A DNA stretch of 64,000 nucleotides from Corynebacterium halotolerans YIM 70093 = DSM 44683 (GTDB taxonomy: Bacteria; Actinomycetota; Actinomycetes; Mycobacteriales; Mycobacteriaceae), in contig NC_020302.1 in the NCBI RefSeq assembly GCF_000341345.1, forward strand, positions 476,075 to 540,074, written 5' to 3'. Below, one piece after another: positions 25,855-34,757 of this stretch. The notes under the pieces are model-generated. The model was not told the DNA's origin. It saw only the letters and a program-made list of their open reading frames with translations, and did not search any database. The position numbers and the translations under genes are program-made. Every line of letters starts with the position of its first letter. Positions within the stretch are counted from its first letter, which is position 1.

Positions 25855-27126
25855 CTACGCGGCCTCCGTGGACCACAGCGGGGAACCGGACCGGGCCATC
25901 GACACCCCGCGCCCCGCCGTGCGCCACACCCGGGCCAGCAGGTCCCGGTCCTCATCAACCACGAGGTTGCCCATCAGCCGGGCGGCGGCGGGCATGAGCA
26001 CCGCGCCGACCGGCCCGCGCAGGCCCAGCGGCCCGACCACGGGCAGGAACTGCGGGTAGGTCAGCAGGCGGGCGGCGGTGCGGGCCAGGAGGAAGGCCTC
26101 GCCGTAGTGTCCGCGCAGCACGTGCGGCCACACCAGGGTCAGATCCCTGCCCTCCGCGCCGAGCAGTTCGACGGCCATCTCGGCGGTCTCCAGCCCGTAG
26201 TCGATGCCCTCGCCGTTCAGCGGGTTCACGCAGGCGGCGGCGTCGCCGATGAGCATCCAGTTGCGGCCGGCGACATTGGACACCGCCCCGCCCATCGGCA
26301 GCATCGCCGAGGCCACGTCCCGCGGTACCCCGAGACCCCATTCTTCACGCTGCTGCGAGGCGTAGAAGTCGAGGAGCTTCTTGGTGTTGACCTTCGCCGG
26401 CCGCGCGTCGGTGGACAGCGCACCGCAGCCGAGGTTCACGGTGCCGTCGCCGAGCGGGAAGATCCAGCCGTAGCCGGGCTGGACCACCCCGTCGCTGTCC
26501 TTGAGCTCCACGTGAGAATGGATCCACGGCTCGTCCGCGAATGGGGAATCACAGTAGGACCGTGCCGCGATGCCGTAGACCTCGCCGCGGTGCCAGGTGC
26601 GTCCCAGCAGCTTGCCGAAGGGGGAGCGCACGCCGTCGGCCACGATGACCCACTTCGGGGCGACCTGCCTGTCGACGCCCGCGTGACGCACCGTCACCCG
26701 CGACAGGCGGGAACCGTCGAATTCGGCCCCGACGGCCGGGGCGTCCTCCCAGAGAACGGCCCCGCGCTCGACGGCGGTCTCGGCCAGGAGGGCGTCGAAA
26801 CGCATACGCGGCATGGCGGAGCCGACGGTACCGAAGTGGCCGTCGGGCCAGGGGGCGGTGACGGAGCCGCCGAAGCCGTGCAACTTGAGGCCGCGGTTGA
26901 CGTAGCCGTCGGTGACCTTCTCCGCCACGCCGAGCCGGCGCAGCTGGTGGATGGCCCGCGGGGTCAGGCCGTCGCCGCAGGTCTTGTCGCGGGGGAAGGA
27001 GGCGGCGTCGACGAGCAGCACGGAGTGCCCCGCCTCCGCGGAGTGGACCGCTGCGGCGCTGCCCGCGGGGCCCGCCCCGACCACGAGGACGTCGACATGC
27101 TCCAACTTCTCGCTCACGTCGCCCAT
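25855..27126 (-). CDS. menJ: Menaquinone geranylgeranyl-reductase-like flavoprotein MenJ
   Basis: FAD-dependent reductase of 423 residues, matching Rv0561c (MenJ), which saturates the beta-isoprene unit of the menaquinone side chain. The N-terminal dinucleotide fold is VDVLVVGAGPAGSAAAVHSAEAG (residues about 11-33), followed by CGDGLTPRAI. The C-terminal FAD motif is NWMLIGDAAACVNPLNGEGIDYGLETAEMAVELL. ATG 27126 (MGDVSEKLEHV) is chosen over 27147. It is divergent from the polyprenyl diphosphate synthase gene 135 bp away, the same pairing as in Mycobacterium. Its 3' end abuts the box-repeat array. Confidence 0.88.
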   Translation of the reverse strand: MGDVSEKLEHVDVLVVGAGPAGSAAAVHSAEAGHSVLLVDAASFPRDKTCGDGLTPRAIHQLRRLGVAEKVTDGYVNRGLKLHGFGGSVTAPWPDGHFGTVGSAMPRMRFDALLAETAVERGAVLWEDAPAVGAEFDGSRLSRVTVRHAGVDRQVAPKWVIVADGVRSPFGKLLGRTWHRGEVYGIAARSYCDSPFADEPWIHSHVELKDSDGVVQPGYGWIFPLGDGTVNLGCGALSTDARPAKVNTKKLLDFYASQQREEWGLGVPRDVASAMLPMGGAVSNVAGRNWMLIGDAAACVNPLNGEGIDYGLETAEMAVELLGAEGRDLTLVWPHVLRGHYGEAFLLARTAARLLTYPQFLPVVGPLGLRGPVGAVLMPAAARLMGNLVVDEDRDLLARVWRTAGRGVSMARSGSPLWSTEAA

Positions 27127-27261
27127 TGTGGCAGAGCGGGCCGGCACCGCATACCCCGGGGTGTGGCGGGAGGCGGGTTTGGACTACGGTTAAGTGCGAG
27201 CTTTCGACCCAAATTTCCCTCGCCTGGCGTGGGGGACTGATTGTTGCAAGGACTTCCCACC

Positions 27262-28278
27262 ATGACCCACGGCCCGACCCAACCGCCCCGTTCCGCCGGG
27301 TACGTGGATCTGGGGGACGCCGATCTCAATGCGCGCATCGCCGACGGTCTCGCGGCCGTCGAGAAGCTGCTGCACGACGAGCTGTCCAAGGGCGAGGACT
27401 TCCTCGTCGACAAGGTCCTTCACCTCATCCGGGCCGGCGGGAAACGATTCCGCCCGATGATGGCGCTGCTGGCCTCCGAATACGGACCGAAGGCCGGGTC
27501 GGATGAGGTCATCAGGGCCGCCGCGGTCGTCGAGATCACCCACCTCGCCACCCTCTACCACGACGACGTCATGGACGAGGCCGAGCTGCGCCGGGGGGTT
27601 GAATCCGCGAATTCGCGCTGGGACAACTCCGTCGCCATCCTCGCCGGCGACATCCTGCTGGCCCACGCCTCGCGGCTGATGAGTGGGCTGGGCAGGGAGA
27701 CCGTCTTCCACTTCGCCGAGACCTTCGGTGACCTGGTCACGGGCCAGATGCGCGAAACCGTCGGACCCGGCGACTCGGATCCGATCGAGCACTACACCAA
27801 GGTCATCCGGGAGAAGACCGGCGTGCTCATCGCCTCCGCCGGCTATCTCGGAGCGCTGCACGGCGGTGCCAGCGACGAGCACATCGACGCGCTGAAGCGC
27901 CTGGGTGAGGCCATCGGCATCGTCTTCCAGATCGTCGACGACATCATCGACATCTACTCCGACCCCGATGAATCCGGGAAGACGCCGGGCACCGACCTGC
28001 GGGAGGGTGTGTTCACCCTGCCGGTCCTCCACGCGCTGCAGGAGGACACCGAGGTGGGCGAGGAGCTGCGCGGCCTGCTCACCGGCCCGCTCACCGACGA
28101 CGCGTCCGTCGAACGCGCCCTCGAGCTGCTGGCACGTTCCACGGGGCGGGAGAAGGCGCTCGCCGACGTCCACCGTTACCTCGCCGAGGCCGAGGAACAG
28201 GTCAGCCGGTTGCCCGACAACGAGGTCACCCGTGCCCTGGGTCAGCTCGCCGGCTACACCGTCCGACGCGTCGGATAG
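27262..28278 (+). CDS. ispB: Long-chain trans-polyprenyl diphosphate synthase
   Basis: Prenyl chain elongation enzyme (338 residues) that makes the isoprenoid tail precursor of menaquinone. The first aspartate-rich motif is D101-D102-V-M-D105 in LATLYHDDVMDEAELRRG, and the second is D226-D227-I-I-D230. The GGKRFRPMMALLAS motif lies before the first. Residues near the first motif control chain length, which I cannot assign precisely. ATG 27262 has AAGGAC upstream; an in-frame TTG at 27241 is less likely. The symbol follows the name commonly used in Corynebacterium; grcC1 is the Mycobacterium equivalent. A hairpin with a T5 run overlaps the stop. Confidence 0.88.
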   Translation: MTHGPTQPPRSAGYVDLGDADLNARIADGLAAVEKLLHDELSKGEDFLVDKVLHLIRAGGKRFRPMMALLASEYGPKAGSDEVIRAAAVVEITHLATLYHDDVMDEAELRRGVESANSRWDNSVAILAGDILLAHASRLMSGLGRETVFHFAETFGDLVTGQMRETVGPGDSDPIEHYTKVIREKTGVLIASAGYLGALHGGASDEHIDALKRLGEAIGIVFQIVDDIIDIYSDPDESGKTPGTDLREGVFTLPVLHALQEDTEVGEELRGLLTGPLTDDASVERALELLARSTGREKALADVHRYLAEAEEQVSRLPDNEVTRALGQLAGYTVRRVG

Positions 28279-28286
28279 CTTTTTCG
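28261..28286 (+). terminator. Probable intrinsic terminator at the polyprenyl synthase stop
   Basis: The palindrome TCCGACGCGTCGGA covers the last codons and stop, and is followed by TTTTT. Short stem, moderate support. Confidence 0.45.
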
Positions 28287-28360
28287 GGGGCTTTGACCAG
28301 CTAGTTTGCAGTTGATCGGGGAGTGCGTAGTAGAGTGTTCAACGCACCGCAACGGTGCAC

Positions 28361-28445
28361 GCCAGGTTGCCCGAGCGGCCAAAGGGAGCGGACTGTAAAT
28401 CCGCCGGCATTGCCTTCAGAAGTTCGAATCTTCTACCTGGCACCA
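28361..28445 (+). tRNA. tRNA-Tyr(GTA)
   Basis: An 85-nt class II tRNA with encoded CCA. The acceptor GCCAGGT pairs with ACCTGGC, the discriminator is A, the anticodon GTA is at 28395-28397, and there is a long variable arm and GTTCGAATC T-loop. A strong terminator starts 8 bp downstream, so it is probably transcribed alone. Confidence 0.97.
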
Positions 28446-28452
28446 TCTGAGA

Positions 28453-28487
28453 CCCACCTGCGGGAGAAATCCCGCAGGTGGGTTTTT
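28453..28487 (+). terminator. Intrinsic terminator after tRNA-Tyr
   Basis: Perfect 13-bp stem (CCCACCTGCGGGA / TCCCGCAGGTGGG), GAAA loop and T5 run: a textbook rho-independent terminator. Confidence 0.95.
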
Positions 28488-28537
28488 CGGTTCCGGGACG
28501 ACGGGCCGTCGCCCGAAAGCTGTGATAGACCGGGGTC

Positions 28538-29446
28538 ATGGTCGACAGCACTATCCTCGTCATGGGGCAGATCGGTCGCGATCTCATCCTCACCGTCGAA
28601 CAGTTCCCGGGCGCGGGCGGCAGCGTGGACGTCGGCACGCGCCACGAGATCCTGGGTGGCAAGGGTGTCAATCAGGCGGTCGGCATGGTGCAGCTGGGGG
28701 CCCCGGTGACACTCCTGGGGGTCACGGGCGCGGACCCGGCGGGCGAGGGGCTCCTCCGGTCCCTCCGAGACGACGGCATCGGCGCGGAGTGGGTGGTCCG
28801 CCGCGGCGTCAGCGCACTTCTCCTCGATGTGGTCGACGCCGACGGGGAGCGCCGACTGCTCGAGCACGTGCCGGATGAGTCGCTGCTGGGCGTCGACGAC
28901 GTGCGCGGTGCGGAGGAGGCCTTCCGCGCGGCCGACACCGTCTGCCTGCAGCTGCAGCAGCCAGCCGCCACTCTGCTCGAGGCGGCCCGCCTCGCCGTGG
29001 ACGCCGGCGCGCGGGTCGTCCTCGACGGCGCGGTGACCGATCCGGAGAAACAGGGGCTGTTGTCCGCCGCCTCGGTCGTCCGGGCGGACGCGCACGAGGC
29101 GCAGCTGCTCACGGGCGTCGCCATGAGGGACTCCGGGGCCGCCGTGAATACGGCCCGGAGCCTCATCGACGGGGGCGTCGAGGTCGTCGCCTTCGGTGTC
29201 GAGGGGGTCGGGGACATCGTGGCCTGGGACGGCGGACACCGGTTCTTCCCCTTCGGGCAGGGGAAGGCCGACGTGACGGGAGGCGGGGACGCCTTCCTCG
29301 CCGGGCTGGTGGTCGGGCTGCGGGCGGGCTGTGCGCCGGGGGAGGCCGGGGAACTCGCGGCGGCATGCCGGGACTCCGCCGTCCAGCGTCTGGGTGGGCG
29401 CCCCGACCTCACGGGACTGGCACCGACGAACTCCCGTGTGGGGTAG
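28538..29446 (+). CDS. PfkB family carbohydrate/nucleoside kinase
   Basis: Ribokinase-fold kinase of 302 residues. The N-terminal substrate motif is GGSVDVGTRHEILGGKGVNQAVGMVQLGAPVTLLG, the di-glycine region of ribokinases. The C-terminal catalytic motif reads DVTGGGDAFLAGLVVGL, with the catalytic base at D251 and a Gly in place of the usual Ala of GAGDAF. It would phosphorylate a sugar such as ribose or a related carbohydrate; the exact substrate is undetermined. ATG 28538 follows TAGACCGGGGTC with no strong Shine-Dalgarno. It stands alone between the tRNA-Tyr terminator and the tRNA-Thr cluster, without a transporter or regulator beside it. Confidence 0.85.
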   Translation: MVDSTILVMGQIGRDLILTVEQFPGAGGSVDVGTRHEILGGKGVNQAVGMVQLGAPVTLLGVTGADPAGEGLLRSLRDDGIGAEWVVRRGVSALLLDVVDADGERRLLEHVPDESLLGVDDVRGAEEAFRAADTVCLQLQQPAATLLEAARLAVDAGARVVLDGAVTDPEKQGLLSAASVVRADAHEAQLLTGVAMRDSGAAVNTARSLIDGGVEVVAFGVEGVGDIVAWDGGHRFFPFGQGKADVTGGGDAFLAGLVVGLRAGCAPGEAGELAAACRDSAVQRLGGRPDLTGLAPTNSRVG

Positions 29447-29610
29447 CGGCGGCCGTCCCCACCCACCGGACCGGTCGCTGCGCGGCCACTGCCCCCGGCC
29501 GCCCGCAGGTGGTCCGCCGGCAGTCCGTCGGCTCCTTTCGCGCGCCTTGGTGCGCACCCTCGGGAATCGACCTCTCGCAGAGGTGGGAAAAGATGTACTG
29601 AACTGCTGAT

Positions 29611-29639
29611 TTGTGTTCTTTGGGAGCATCGGGTTAATC
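29611..29639 (+). promoter_or_regulatory. Putative promoter of the tRNA-Thr/Met/Trp-secE cluster
   Basis: TTGTGT and TTAATC separated by 17 bp, 57 bp before tRNA-Thr, in an AT-rich island. It matches a sigma-A type promoter loosely. Confidence 0.4.
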
Positions 29640-29695
29640 TTTGTGAGGCTTCAACGGAGCGGGTCAGAGAGATCAGGCCCCGTCCAAGAGGCTGT

Positions 29696-29768
29696 GCCCC
29701 CTTAGCTCAGTCGGCAGAGCGTTTCCATGGTAAGGAAAAGGTCGTCAGTTCGATTCTGACAGGGGGCT
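29696..29768 (+). tRNA. tRNA-Thr(GGT)
   Basis: 73-nt cloverleaf: acceptor GCCCCCT / AGGGGGC, discriminator U, anticodon GGT at 29729-29731, T-loop GTTCGATTC. No encoded CCA. It is the first of three closely spaced tRNAs upstream of secE. Confidence 0.95.
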
Positions 29769-29822
29769 CTGTTGTTTTTCTCCCGCAGTCACTGGGGTGA
29801 CCGTGGGGGTGAACGGCCATCA

Positions 29823-29894
29823 GGCGGTGTAGCTCAGTGGTAGAGCAAGCGACTCATAATCGCTGTGTCGCGGGTTCAATTCCCGCCATCGCTA
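29823..29894 (+). tRNA. tRNA-Met(CAT), elongator type
   Basis: 72-nt cloverleaf with anticodon CAT at 29855-29857. The acceptor GGCGGTG pairs with CATCGCT including G-U pairs. Position 1 is paired (G1-U72) rather than the C1-A72 mismatch of initiators, so it is elongator Met. No CCA encoded. Confidence 0.92.
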
Positions 29895-30008
29895 CCGGGT
29901 GAGGGCACCGCACGCGGTGCCTGTTCCCGAACTCCGCAGGAAGTCGGTTCCCCACGGGAGGCGACGTTCTGATAAGGTAGTGCGTGCTGTCATCACGACT
30001 GCACACCA

Positions 30009-30081
<73 letters not shown>

Positions 30082-30107
30082 CAAAGTTTTCTATCGCGAG
30101 GAGTGCT

Positions 30108-30431
30108 GTGAGCGAAGATCAGCCGAACCAGTCCGGCGGAGCTCGCCCGACCGGTAAGCGTCAGCTGGCCGGAGTCAGCACCACCTCCACCGCCTCCTAC
30201 GAGGCCAAGAAGGTCACCAGGCCCACGCCCGGGGACGAGAAGCCCGGCGGCGGACCGGTGGCCTTCGTTCCGGAGGTCGTCTCCGAGATGCGCAAGGTCA
30301 TCTGGCCCACCGCGCGCCAGATGGTCACCTACACCGTGGTGGTCTTCGCCTTCCTCATCATCGTCACCGCCCTCGTTTCCGGCGTGGACTTCGTCGTGGG
30401 CCTCGGAGTTGAGAAGGTCCTCACGCCTTAG
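30108..30431 (+). CDS. secE: Preprotein translocase subunit SecE
   Basis: Essential small subunit of the SecYEG channel, 107 residues. A 50-residue hydrophilic N-terminal extension precedes the conserved amphipathic helix VAFVPEVVSEMRKVIWPTARQMVTY and a single transmembrane helix (about residues 74-97). GTG 30108 is the start, with GCGAGGAG just upstream. It lies between tRNA-Trp and nusG. A hairpin (30456-30485) separates it from nusG. Confidence 0.95.
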   Translation: MSEDQPNQSGGARPTGKRQLAGVSTTSTASYEAKKVTRPTPGDEKPGGGPVAFVPEVVSEMRKVIWPTARQMVTYTVVVFAFLIIVTALVSGVDFVVGLGVEKVLTP

Positions 30432-30455
30432 CTAGAATCACCACCATCAGATTTC

Positions 30456-30485
30456 ATCCCGTCGGGCCCGCAGGGCCGGCGGGAT
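30456..30485 (+). terminator. Hairpin between secE and nusG
   Basis: An imperfect GC-rich stem (ATCCCG...CGGGAT, with an inner GGGCCC-type pairing) is followed by AATTTATT. It is a probable terminator or attenuator for secE. Confidence 0.5.
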
Positions 30486-30559
30486 AATTTATTGCCTTCC
30501 CCGCAGGTAGGATTGACCCGGACAGCAGGCCGACGCCTTCCCGTGGTCGGGAGGGAAGC

Positions 30560-31513
30560 ATGACCGACGATCACGTTTTGGAGCACACCATGAACGACGA
30601 GAACACCTTCGACCAGGACATCCAGGGAGGTGTCGCCGAGGACGCCGCCGGCGCGGCCAGCCCCACCGCCGCCGAGACCCCGGACGCCGTCACCGACGCC
30701 TTCGAGGATCCCACCGCCGACGCCGCCCTGGAGGACGTTGACACGGGTGTCGCGAACCCCGCCGAGGCCGATGGGGACGCCCCGGCCGACGACGCCCCCG
30801 CCACCGAGCAGGACCCCTTCGCCGCCGCTGCCGCGGCCCTGGGCGACACCCAGGAGGAGGACTCCGAGGCCGCCTACCGCAAGCGTCTGCGCGACTACAC
30901 CCGCGAGCTGAAGAAGCAGCCGGGCCAGTGGTACATCATCCAGTGCTACTCGGGCTACGAGAACAAGGTGAAGACCAACCTGGACATGCGCATCCAGACC
31001 CTCGAGGTCGAGGACGCCATCTACGACGTCGTGGTCCCGATCGAGCAGGCCATCGAGATCAAGGACGGCAAGCGCAAGCCGGTCAAGCGCAAGCTGCTGC
31101 CGGGCTACGTCCTGGTGCGCATGGACATCAACGACAAGGCCTGGTCCGTCGTGCGCGACACCCCGGGTGTCACCAGCTTCGTCGGCAACGAGGGCAACGC
31201 CACCCCGGTCAAGCACCGCGAGGTCGCCAAGTTCCTGCTGCCGAAGGAGGCCCCGGCCGAGGGCGAGGCCGCGAAGACCACCGCCGAGGGCGAGCAGGTC
31301 ATCGCCATGCCGGAGGAGCAGGACAAGCCGAAGGTCTCCGTCGACTTCGAGGTCGGCGAGGCCGTCACCATCCTCACCGGCGCCCTGGCCTCCGTCTCCG
31401 CCACGATCTCCGAGATCGACCACGAGACCGGCAAGATCCAGGCCCTGGTCTCCATCTTCGGTCGTGAGACCCCGGTCGAGCTCACCGCCGACCAGGTCGA
31501 GAAGATCAGCTAG
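30560..31513 (+). CDS. nusG: Transcription termination/antitermination factor NusG
   Basis: RNA polymerase-binding elongation factor, 317 residues. An acidic, Ala-rich N-terminal extension of about 110 residues is unusual outside actinobacteria. The NGN domain follows ([20 protein letters not shown]...[31 protein letters not shown]). After a linker comes the C-terminal KOW domain ([25 protein letters not shown]...). ATG 30560 has GGAGGG at 30549; ATG 30590 with GGAG is an in-frame alternative. It sits upstream of rplK-rplA as in most bacteria. The AT-rich TAGGAT at 30508 may be its -10 element. Confidence 0.95.
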   Translation: MTDDHVLEHTMNDENTFDQDIQGGVAEDAAGAASPTAAETPDAVTDAFEDPTADAALEDVDTGVANPAEADGDAPADDAPATEQDPFAAAAAALGDTQEEDSEAAYRKRLRDYTRELKKQPGQWYIIQCYSGYENKVKTNLDMRIQTLEVEDAIYDVVVPIEQAIEIKDGKRKPVKRKLLPGYVLVRMDINDKAWSVVRDTPGVTSFVGNEGNATPVKHREVAKFLLPKEAPAEGEAAKTTAEGEQVIAMPEEQDKPKVSVDFEVGEAVTILTGALASVSATISEIDHETGKIQALVSIFGRETPVELTADQVEKIS

Positions 31514-31547
31514 CACGATCAGCGGGAAACCCCGCATCCTGTCGAGG

Positions 31548-31600
31548 CAGCCCGCCCCGGCCCGAGCGCGCGAGACGCGATTTGGGCTGGTGGCGGGCTG
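31548..31600 (+). promoter_or_regulatory. Long inverted repeat in the nusG-rplK gap
   Basis: CAGCCCGCC (31548-31556) pairs with GGCGGGCTG (31592-31600) around a 35-nt loop region, in the 285-bp gap between nusG and rplK. It lies next to the putative rplK promoter. It may be a terminator for nusG or a transcript structure. Confidence 0.35.
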
Positions 31601-31611
31601 TGCCGTAGGAT
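31582..31611 (+). promoter_or_regulatory. Putative rplKA promoter
   Basis: TTGGGC and TAGGAT with 18-bp spacing. The -10 and following bases (TAGGATTGACCC) are identical to those before nusG (30508-30519). Confidence 0.4.
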
Positions 31612-31798
31612 TGACCCCCGCGTGTCCGGCATGCCGTTCAGGGCCCGGTCGCGCGCGAGACAACTTATTCATCCCCGGTGGCCGGGATACGTGCAGACCC
31701 AGCGTGATCAGCATCTGCGTTGGCAGCGGGGCCCGGCATCCGGACGGGGCCGTCATCATCGTGACGGGTGCCCCGGTACCAAGGAACGAGGTAATTCG

Positions 31799-32230
31799 AT
31801 GGCTCCGAAGAAGAAGGTCACCGGCTTCATCAAGCTGCAGATCGAGGCGGGCGCCGCCAACCCGGCTCCCCCGGTCGGCCCGGCCCTGGGTGCCCATGGT
31901 GTCAACATCATGGAGTTCTGCAAGGCCTACAACGCCGCCACCGAGTCCCAGCGCGGCAATGTCATCCCGGTCGAGATCACCGTCTACGAGGACCGCAGCT
32001 TCGACTTCAAGCTGAAGACCCCGCCGGCCGCGAAGCTCCTGCTCAAGGCCGCCGGCCTGCAGAAGGGCTCCGGCGTCCCGCACACCGACAAGGTGGGCAA
32101 GGTCTCCCTCGACCAGCTCCGGGAGATCGCCGAGACCAAGAAGGAAGACCTCAACGCGCGCGACATCGACGCCGCCGTGAAGGTCATCGCCGGCACCGCC
32201 CGCTCCATGGGCATCACCGTCGAGGACTAG
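31799..32230 (+). CDS. rplK: 50S ribosomal protein L11
   Basis: Ribosomal protein L11 of the GTPase-associated centre, 143 residues. It begins [45 protein letters not shown] and ends [12 protein letters not shown], both family hallmarks, with the proline-rich switch region near residues 20-30. It binds 23S rRNA and stringent factor RelA. ATG 31799 has AAGGAACGAGG upstream, and upstream in-frame codons are rejected. It is co-transcribed with rplA, and a 185-nt leader may hold the L1 autoregulatory site. Confidence 0.97.
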   Translation: MAPKKKVTGFIKLQIEAGAANPAPPVGPALGAHGVNIMEFCKAYNAATESQRGNVIPVEITVYEDRSFDFKLKTPPAAKLLLKAAGLQKGSGVPHTDKVGKVSLDQLREIAETKKEDLNARDIDAAVKVIAGTARSMGITVED

Positions 32231-32316
32231 TCTTCCCCGCCGCAAGGCACCGTACACACCGTGGGAGGGCCGGCTCGGCCCGTTCACCACACAATCCCCA
32301 GTGAAGGATTCACATC

Positions 32317-33027
32317 ATGAGCAAGAAGTCCAAGGCTTTCCGGGCAGCCGCTGAGCTGGTCGACCAGAACCGCCTGTACTCCCCGATCGAGGCCACGTCC
32401 CTGGTCAAGGACACCTCCTCCAAGAACTACGACGCCACCGTGGATGTCGCCATCCGCCTCGGCGTCGACCCGCGCAAGGCCGACCAGCTGGTCCGCGGCA
32501 CCGTCAACCTGCCGAACGGCACCGGCAAGACCGTCCGCGTCGCCGTCTTCGCCGCCGGCGAGAAGGCCACCGAGGCCGAGCAGGCCGGCGCCGACATCGT
32601 GGGCACCGACGAGCTGATCGAGCAGATCACCGCCGGCAACATCAACTTCGACGTCGCCATCGCCACCCCGGACCAGATGGCCAAGGTCGGCCGCGTCGCG
32701 CGTGTCCTGGGCCCCCGTGGCCTGATGCCGAACCCGAAGACCGGCACCGTCACCACCGACGTCGCCAAGGCCATCACCGAGGTCAAGGGCGGCAAGATCT
32801 CCTTCCGCGTGGACAAGGCCTCCAACCTCCACGCCAACATCGGCAAGGCGTCCTTCGAGCCGAAGGCCCTCGCCGAGAACTACGGCGCCCTCATCGACGA
32901 GCTGAACCGCATCAAGCCGTCCTCCTCCAAGGGCATCTACCTGAAGAAGATCACCATCTCCTCCACCACCGGCCCGGGCATCCCGGTCGACCCGTCGGTG
33001 CAGAAGAACTACGCCGGCGAGGAGTAG
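32317..33027 (+). CDS. rplA: 50S ribosomal protein L1
   Basis: L1 of the ribosomal stalk, 236 residues. It carries the signature [38 protein letters not shown] and ends [18 protein letters not shown]. In many bacteria L1 represses its own rplKA mRNA. ATG 32317 lies 86 bp after rplK. A strong hairpin follows. Confidence 0.97.
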   Translation: MSKKSKAFRAAAELVDQNRLYSPIEATSLVKDTSSKNYDATVDVAIRLGVDPRKADQLVRGTVNLPNGTGKTVRVAVFAAGEKATEAEQAGADIVGTDELIEQITAGNINFDVAIATPDQMAKVGRVARVLGPRGLMPNPKTGTVTTDVAKAITEVKGGKISFRVDKASNLHANIGKASFEPKALAENYGALIDELNRIKPSSSKGIYLKKITISSTTGPGIPVDPSVQKNYAGEE

Positions 33028-33061
33028 ACCTCCCACGCCGCTTGACAGCTGCTTGACGACG

Positions 33062-33092
33062 CCCCGCCTTCCTTTCCGGAAGGCGGGGTGTT
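33062..33092 (+). terminator. Terminator after rplA
   Basis: Perfect 11-bp stem (CCCCGCCTTCC / GGAAGGCGGGG) with a TTTCC loop, 35 bp past the rplA stop. It is followed by TGTTCCG, with only a weak T-tract. Confidence 0.75.
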
Positions 33093-33200
33093 CCGCATTT
33101 CCGGGTCGGGGCCGGGCTTTCTGCGCAAACGCGGGGGAATGCGCATCATGGTGGGTGAGCCCGTTTCTGTTCCCCGCCCCGCCCGAAGGAGTGTGCCGCC

Positions 33201-34673
33201 ATGACCCCCACCCCGCCCGCCGGCTCCCGCCCGCCCCGCGCCGTCATCGTCGGCTCGGGGCCCAACGGCCTGACCGCGGCCGCCTACCTGGCCCGCGCGG
33301 GCTGGGAGGTCGACGTGTACGAGCGCAATGACCACCCTGGCGGGGCGGCCGCCTCCGCCGCGGTCCTCGGCGAGGGGACGATCGTCGACCTGGGGGCCGC
33401 CGCCCACCCCTTCGGCGCCGCCAGCCCGGCCTTCCGCGAGCTCGAGCTGGAGAAGCACGGCCTGGAGTGGCTGCACTCGCGTTACCCGACGGCCCATCCG
33501 CTGGAGGGCCGGCCGGCCGCGCTGCTGCACCGCAGCCTGGAGGCGACCGCCACGGAGCTCGGGGAGGACGGCGCCGCGTGGCGACGGGTGCACGGTTACG
33601 TCGTCGACCACATCGATGAGCACCTGGAGAACCTGCTGGGCCCCATGCTGCGCTGGCCGAAGCACCCGGTGCGCATGGCCCGCTTCGGTGCCCTCGCGGG
33701 CCTGCCGGCCGCCCTGGTGGCCAGGACGTTCTTCGAGCAGGAGTCCACCCGGGCGCTGTTCGCCGGCTCGGCGGTGCACGCGATCACCCCACCGGCCCGC
33801 CCCTTCACCGCCGCCTTCGGGATGCTCTTCGGCTCCCTGGGGATGACGCGCGGCTGGCCGGTGGCCCGGGGCGGATCCCAGGCGGTCATCGAGGCCCTGG
33901 TCTCCGCCGTCACCAGCCACGGCGGGCGCATCCACACCGGCGCGGAGGTCACGGACCTGCGGGCCCTGCCGGAGACCGACGCCACGATCCTCAACCTCAC
34001 CCCGGCGCAGGTGTTGCGGCTCAAGCACGTCGACATGCCCTCCCGGGTGCGCCGCCGGCTGGCCGGCTGGACCTACGGCTCGGGCGTGTTCAAGGTCGAC
34101 TACCTGCTCGACGGGCCGGTGCCCTGGACCGATGAGCGCGTGCAGGAGTCCACCACCGTCCACGTCGCCGGCGAGGTCGCCGAGATCCAGCACGCCGAGG
34201 CCGAGGCCGCCCGCGGTCGTCTGCCCGACCGCCCCTTCGTCATGGTCTGCCAGCAGCAGGCCGCCGACCCCTCGCGGGCCACCGGCCCGGCCGAGGGCGG
34301 GCAGGTGCTGTGGACCTACGCGCACGTCCCCCACGGCTACCGGGAGCCGCGCCCCGGTTTCATCGCCGAGCGCATCGAGTCCCAGATCGAGCGCTTCGCC
34401 CCGGGCTTCCGCGACCGCATCGTCCACCGCGAGCAGCACAGCCCGGACGACCTGGAGGCCTGGAACCCGAACCTCATCGGCGGCGACGTCGCCGGGGGAG
34501 GGATGACCGGCCTGCAGTCACTGCTGCGCCCCGGACTGACCACCGACCCCTACCGGCTGCGCGACAGCGGGCTGTACCTGTGCTCCGGGGCGACCCCGCC
34601 CGGCGCCGGCGTGCACGGCATGCCCGGAGCCTGGGCGGCACGGGCCGCACTGAAGGACGTGCGCACCGCCTGA
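33201..34673 (+). CDS. Phytoene-desaturase-like FAD-dependent oxidoreductase
   Basis: NAD(P)/FAD oxidoreductase of 490 residues in the CrtI/amine-oxidase superfamily. The N-terminal dinucleotide fold is AVIVGSGPNGLTAAAYLARAGWEVDVYERNDHPGG (residues about 14-48), and the C-terminal FAD/product motif is GLYLCSGATPPGAGVHGMPGAWAARAAL. No carotenoid synthesis gene (crtE, crtB) is nearby, so it is better called a CrtI-like protein of unknown substrate. ATG 33201 follows CGAAGGAG. It is inserted between rplA and rplJ, a position normally given to ribosomal genes. Substrate could be a carotenoid, lipid or amine. Confidence 0.8.
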   Translation: MTPTPPAGSRPPRAVIVGSGPNGLTAAAYLARAGWEVDVYERNDHPGGAAASAAVLGEGTIVDLGAAAHPFGAASPAFRELELEKHGLEWLHSRYPTAHPLEGRPAALLHRSLEATATELGEDGAAWRRVHGYVVDHIDEHLENLLGPMLRWPKHPVRMARFGALAGLPAALVARTFFEQESTRALFAGSAVHAITPPARPFTAAFGMLFGSLGMTRGWPVARGGSQAVIEALVSAVTSHGGRIHTGAEVTDLRALPETDATILNLTPAQVLRLKHVDMPSRVRRRLAGWTYGSGVFKVDYLLDGPVPWTDERVQESTTVHVAGEVAEIQHAEAEAARGRLPDRPFVMVCQQQAADPSRATGPAEGGQVLWTYAHVPHGYREPRPGFIAERIESQIERFAPGFRDRIVHREQHSPDDLEAWNPNLIGGDVAGGGMTGLQSLLRPGLTTDPYRLRDSGLYLCSGATPPGAGVHGMPGAWAARAALKDVRTA

Positions 34674-34757
34674 CCGCGGGTCGGGCACGACCTGCCGCCG
34701 GACCGGGGATTGCGGCATGATGGGGCTGGCAGGTCCCGCCCCACCGAAGGAGGCATC

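Noticed and set aside
25378..25997. Several overlapping frames across the menG-menJ gap
   Set aside because: Translations of the box repeats (PFLHT/STRWT motifs) in multiple frames; none has a ribosome site.
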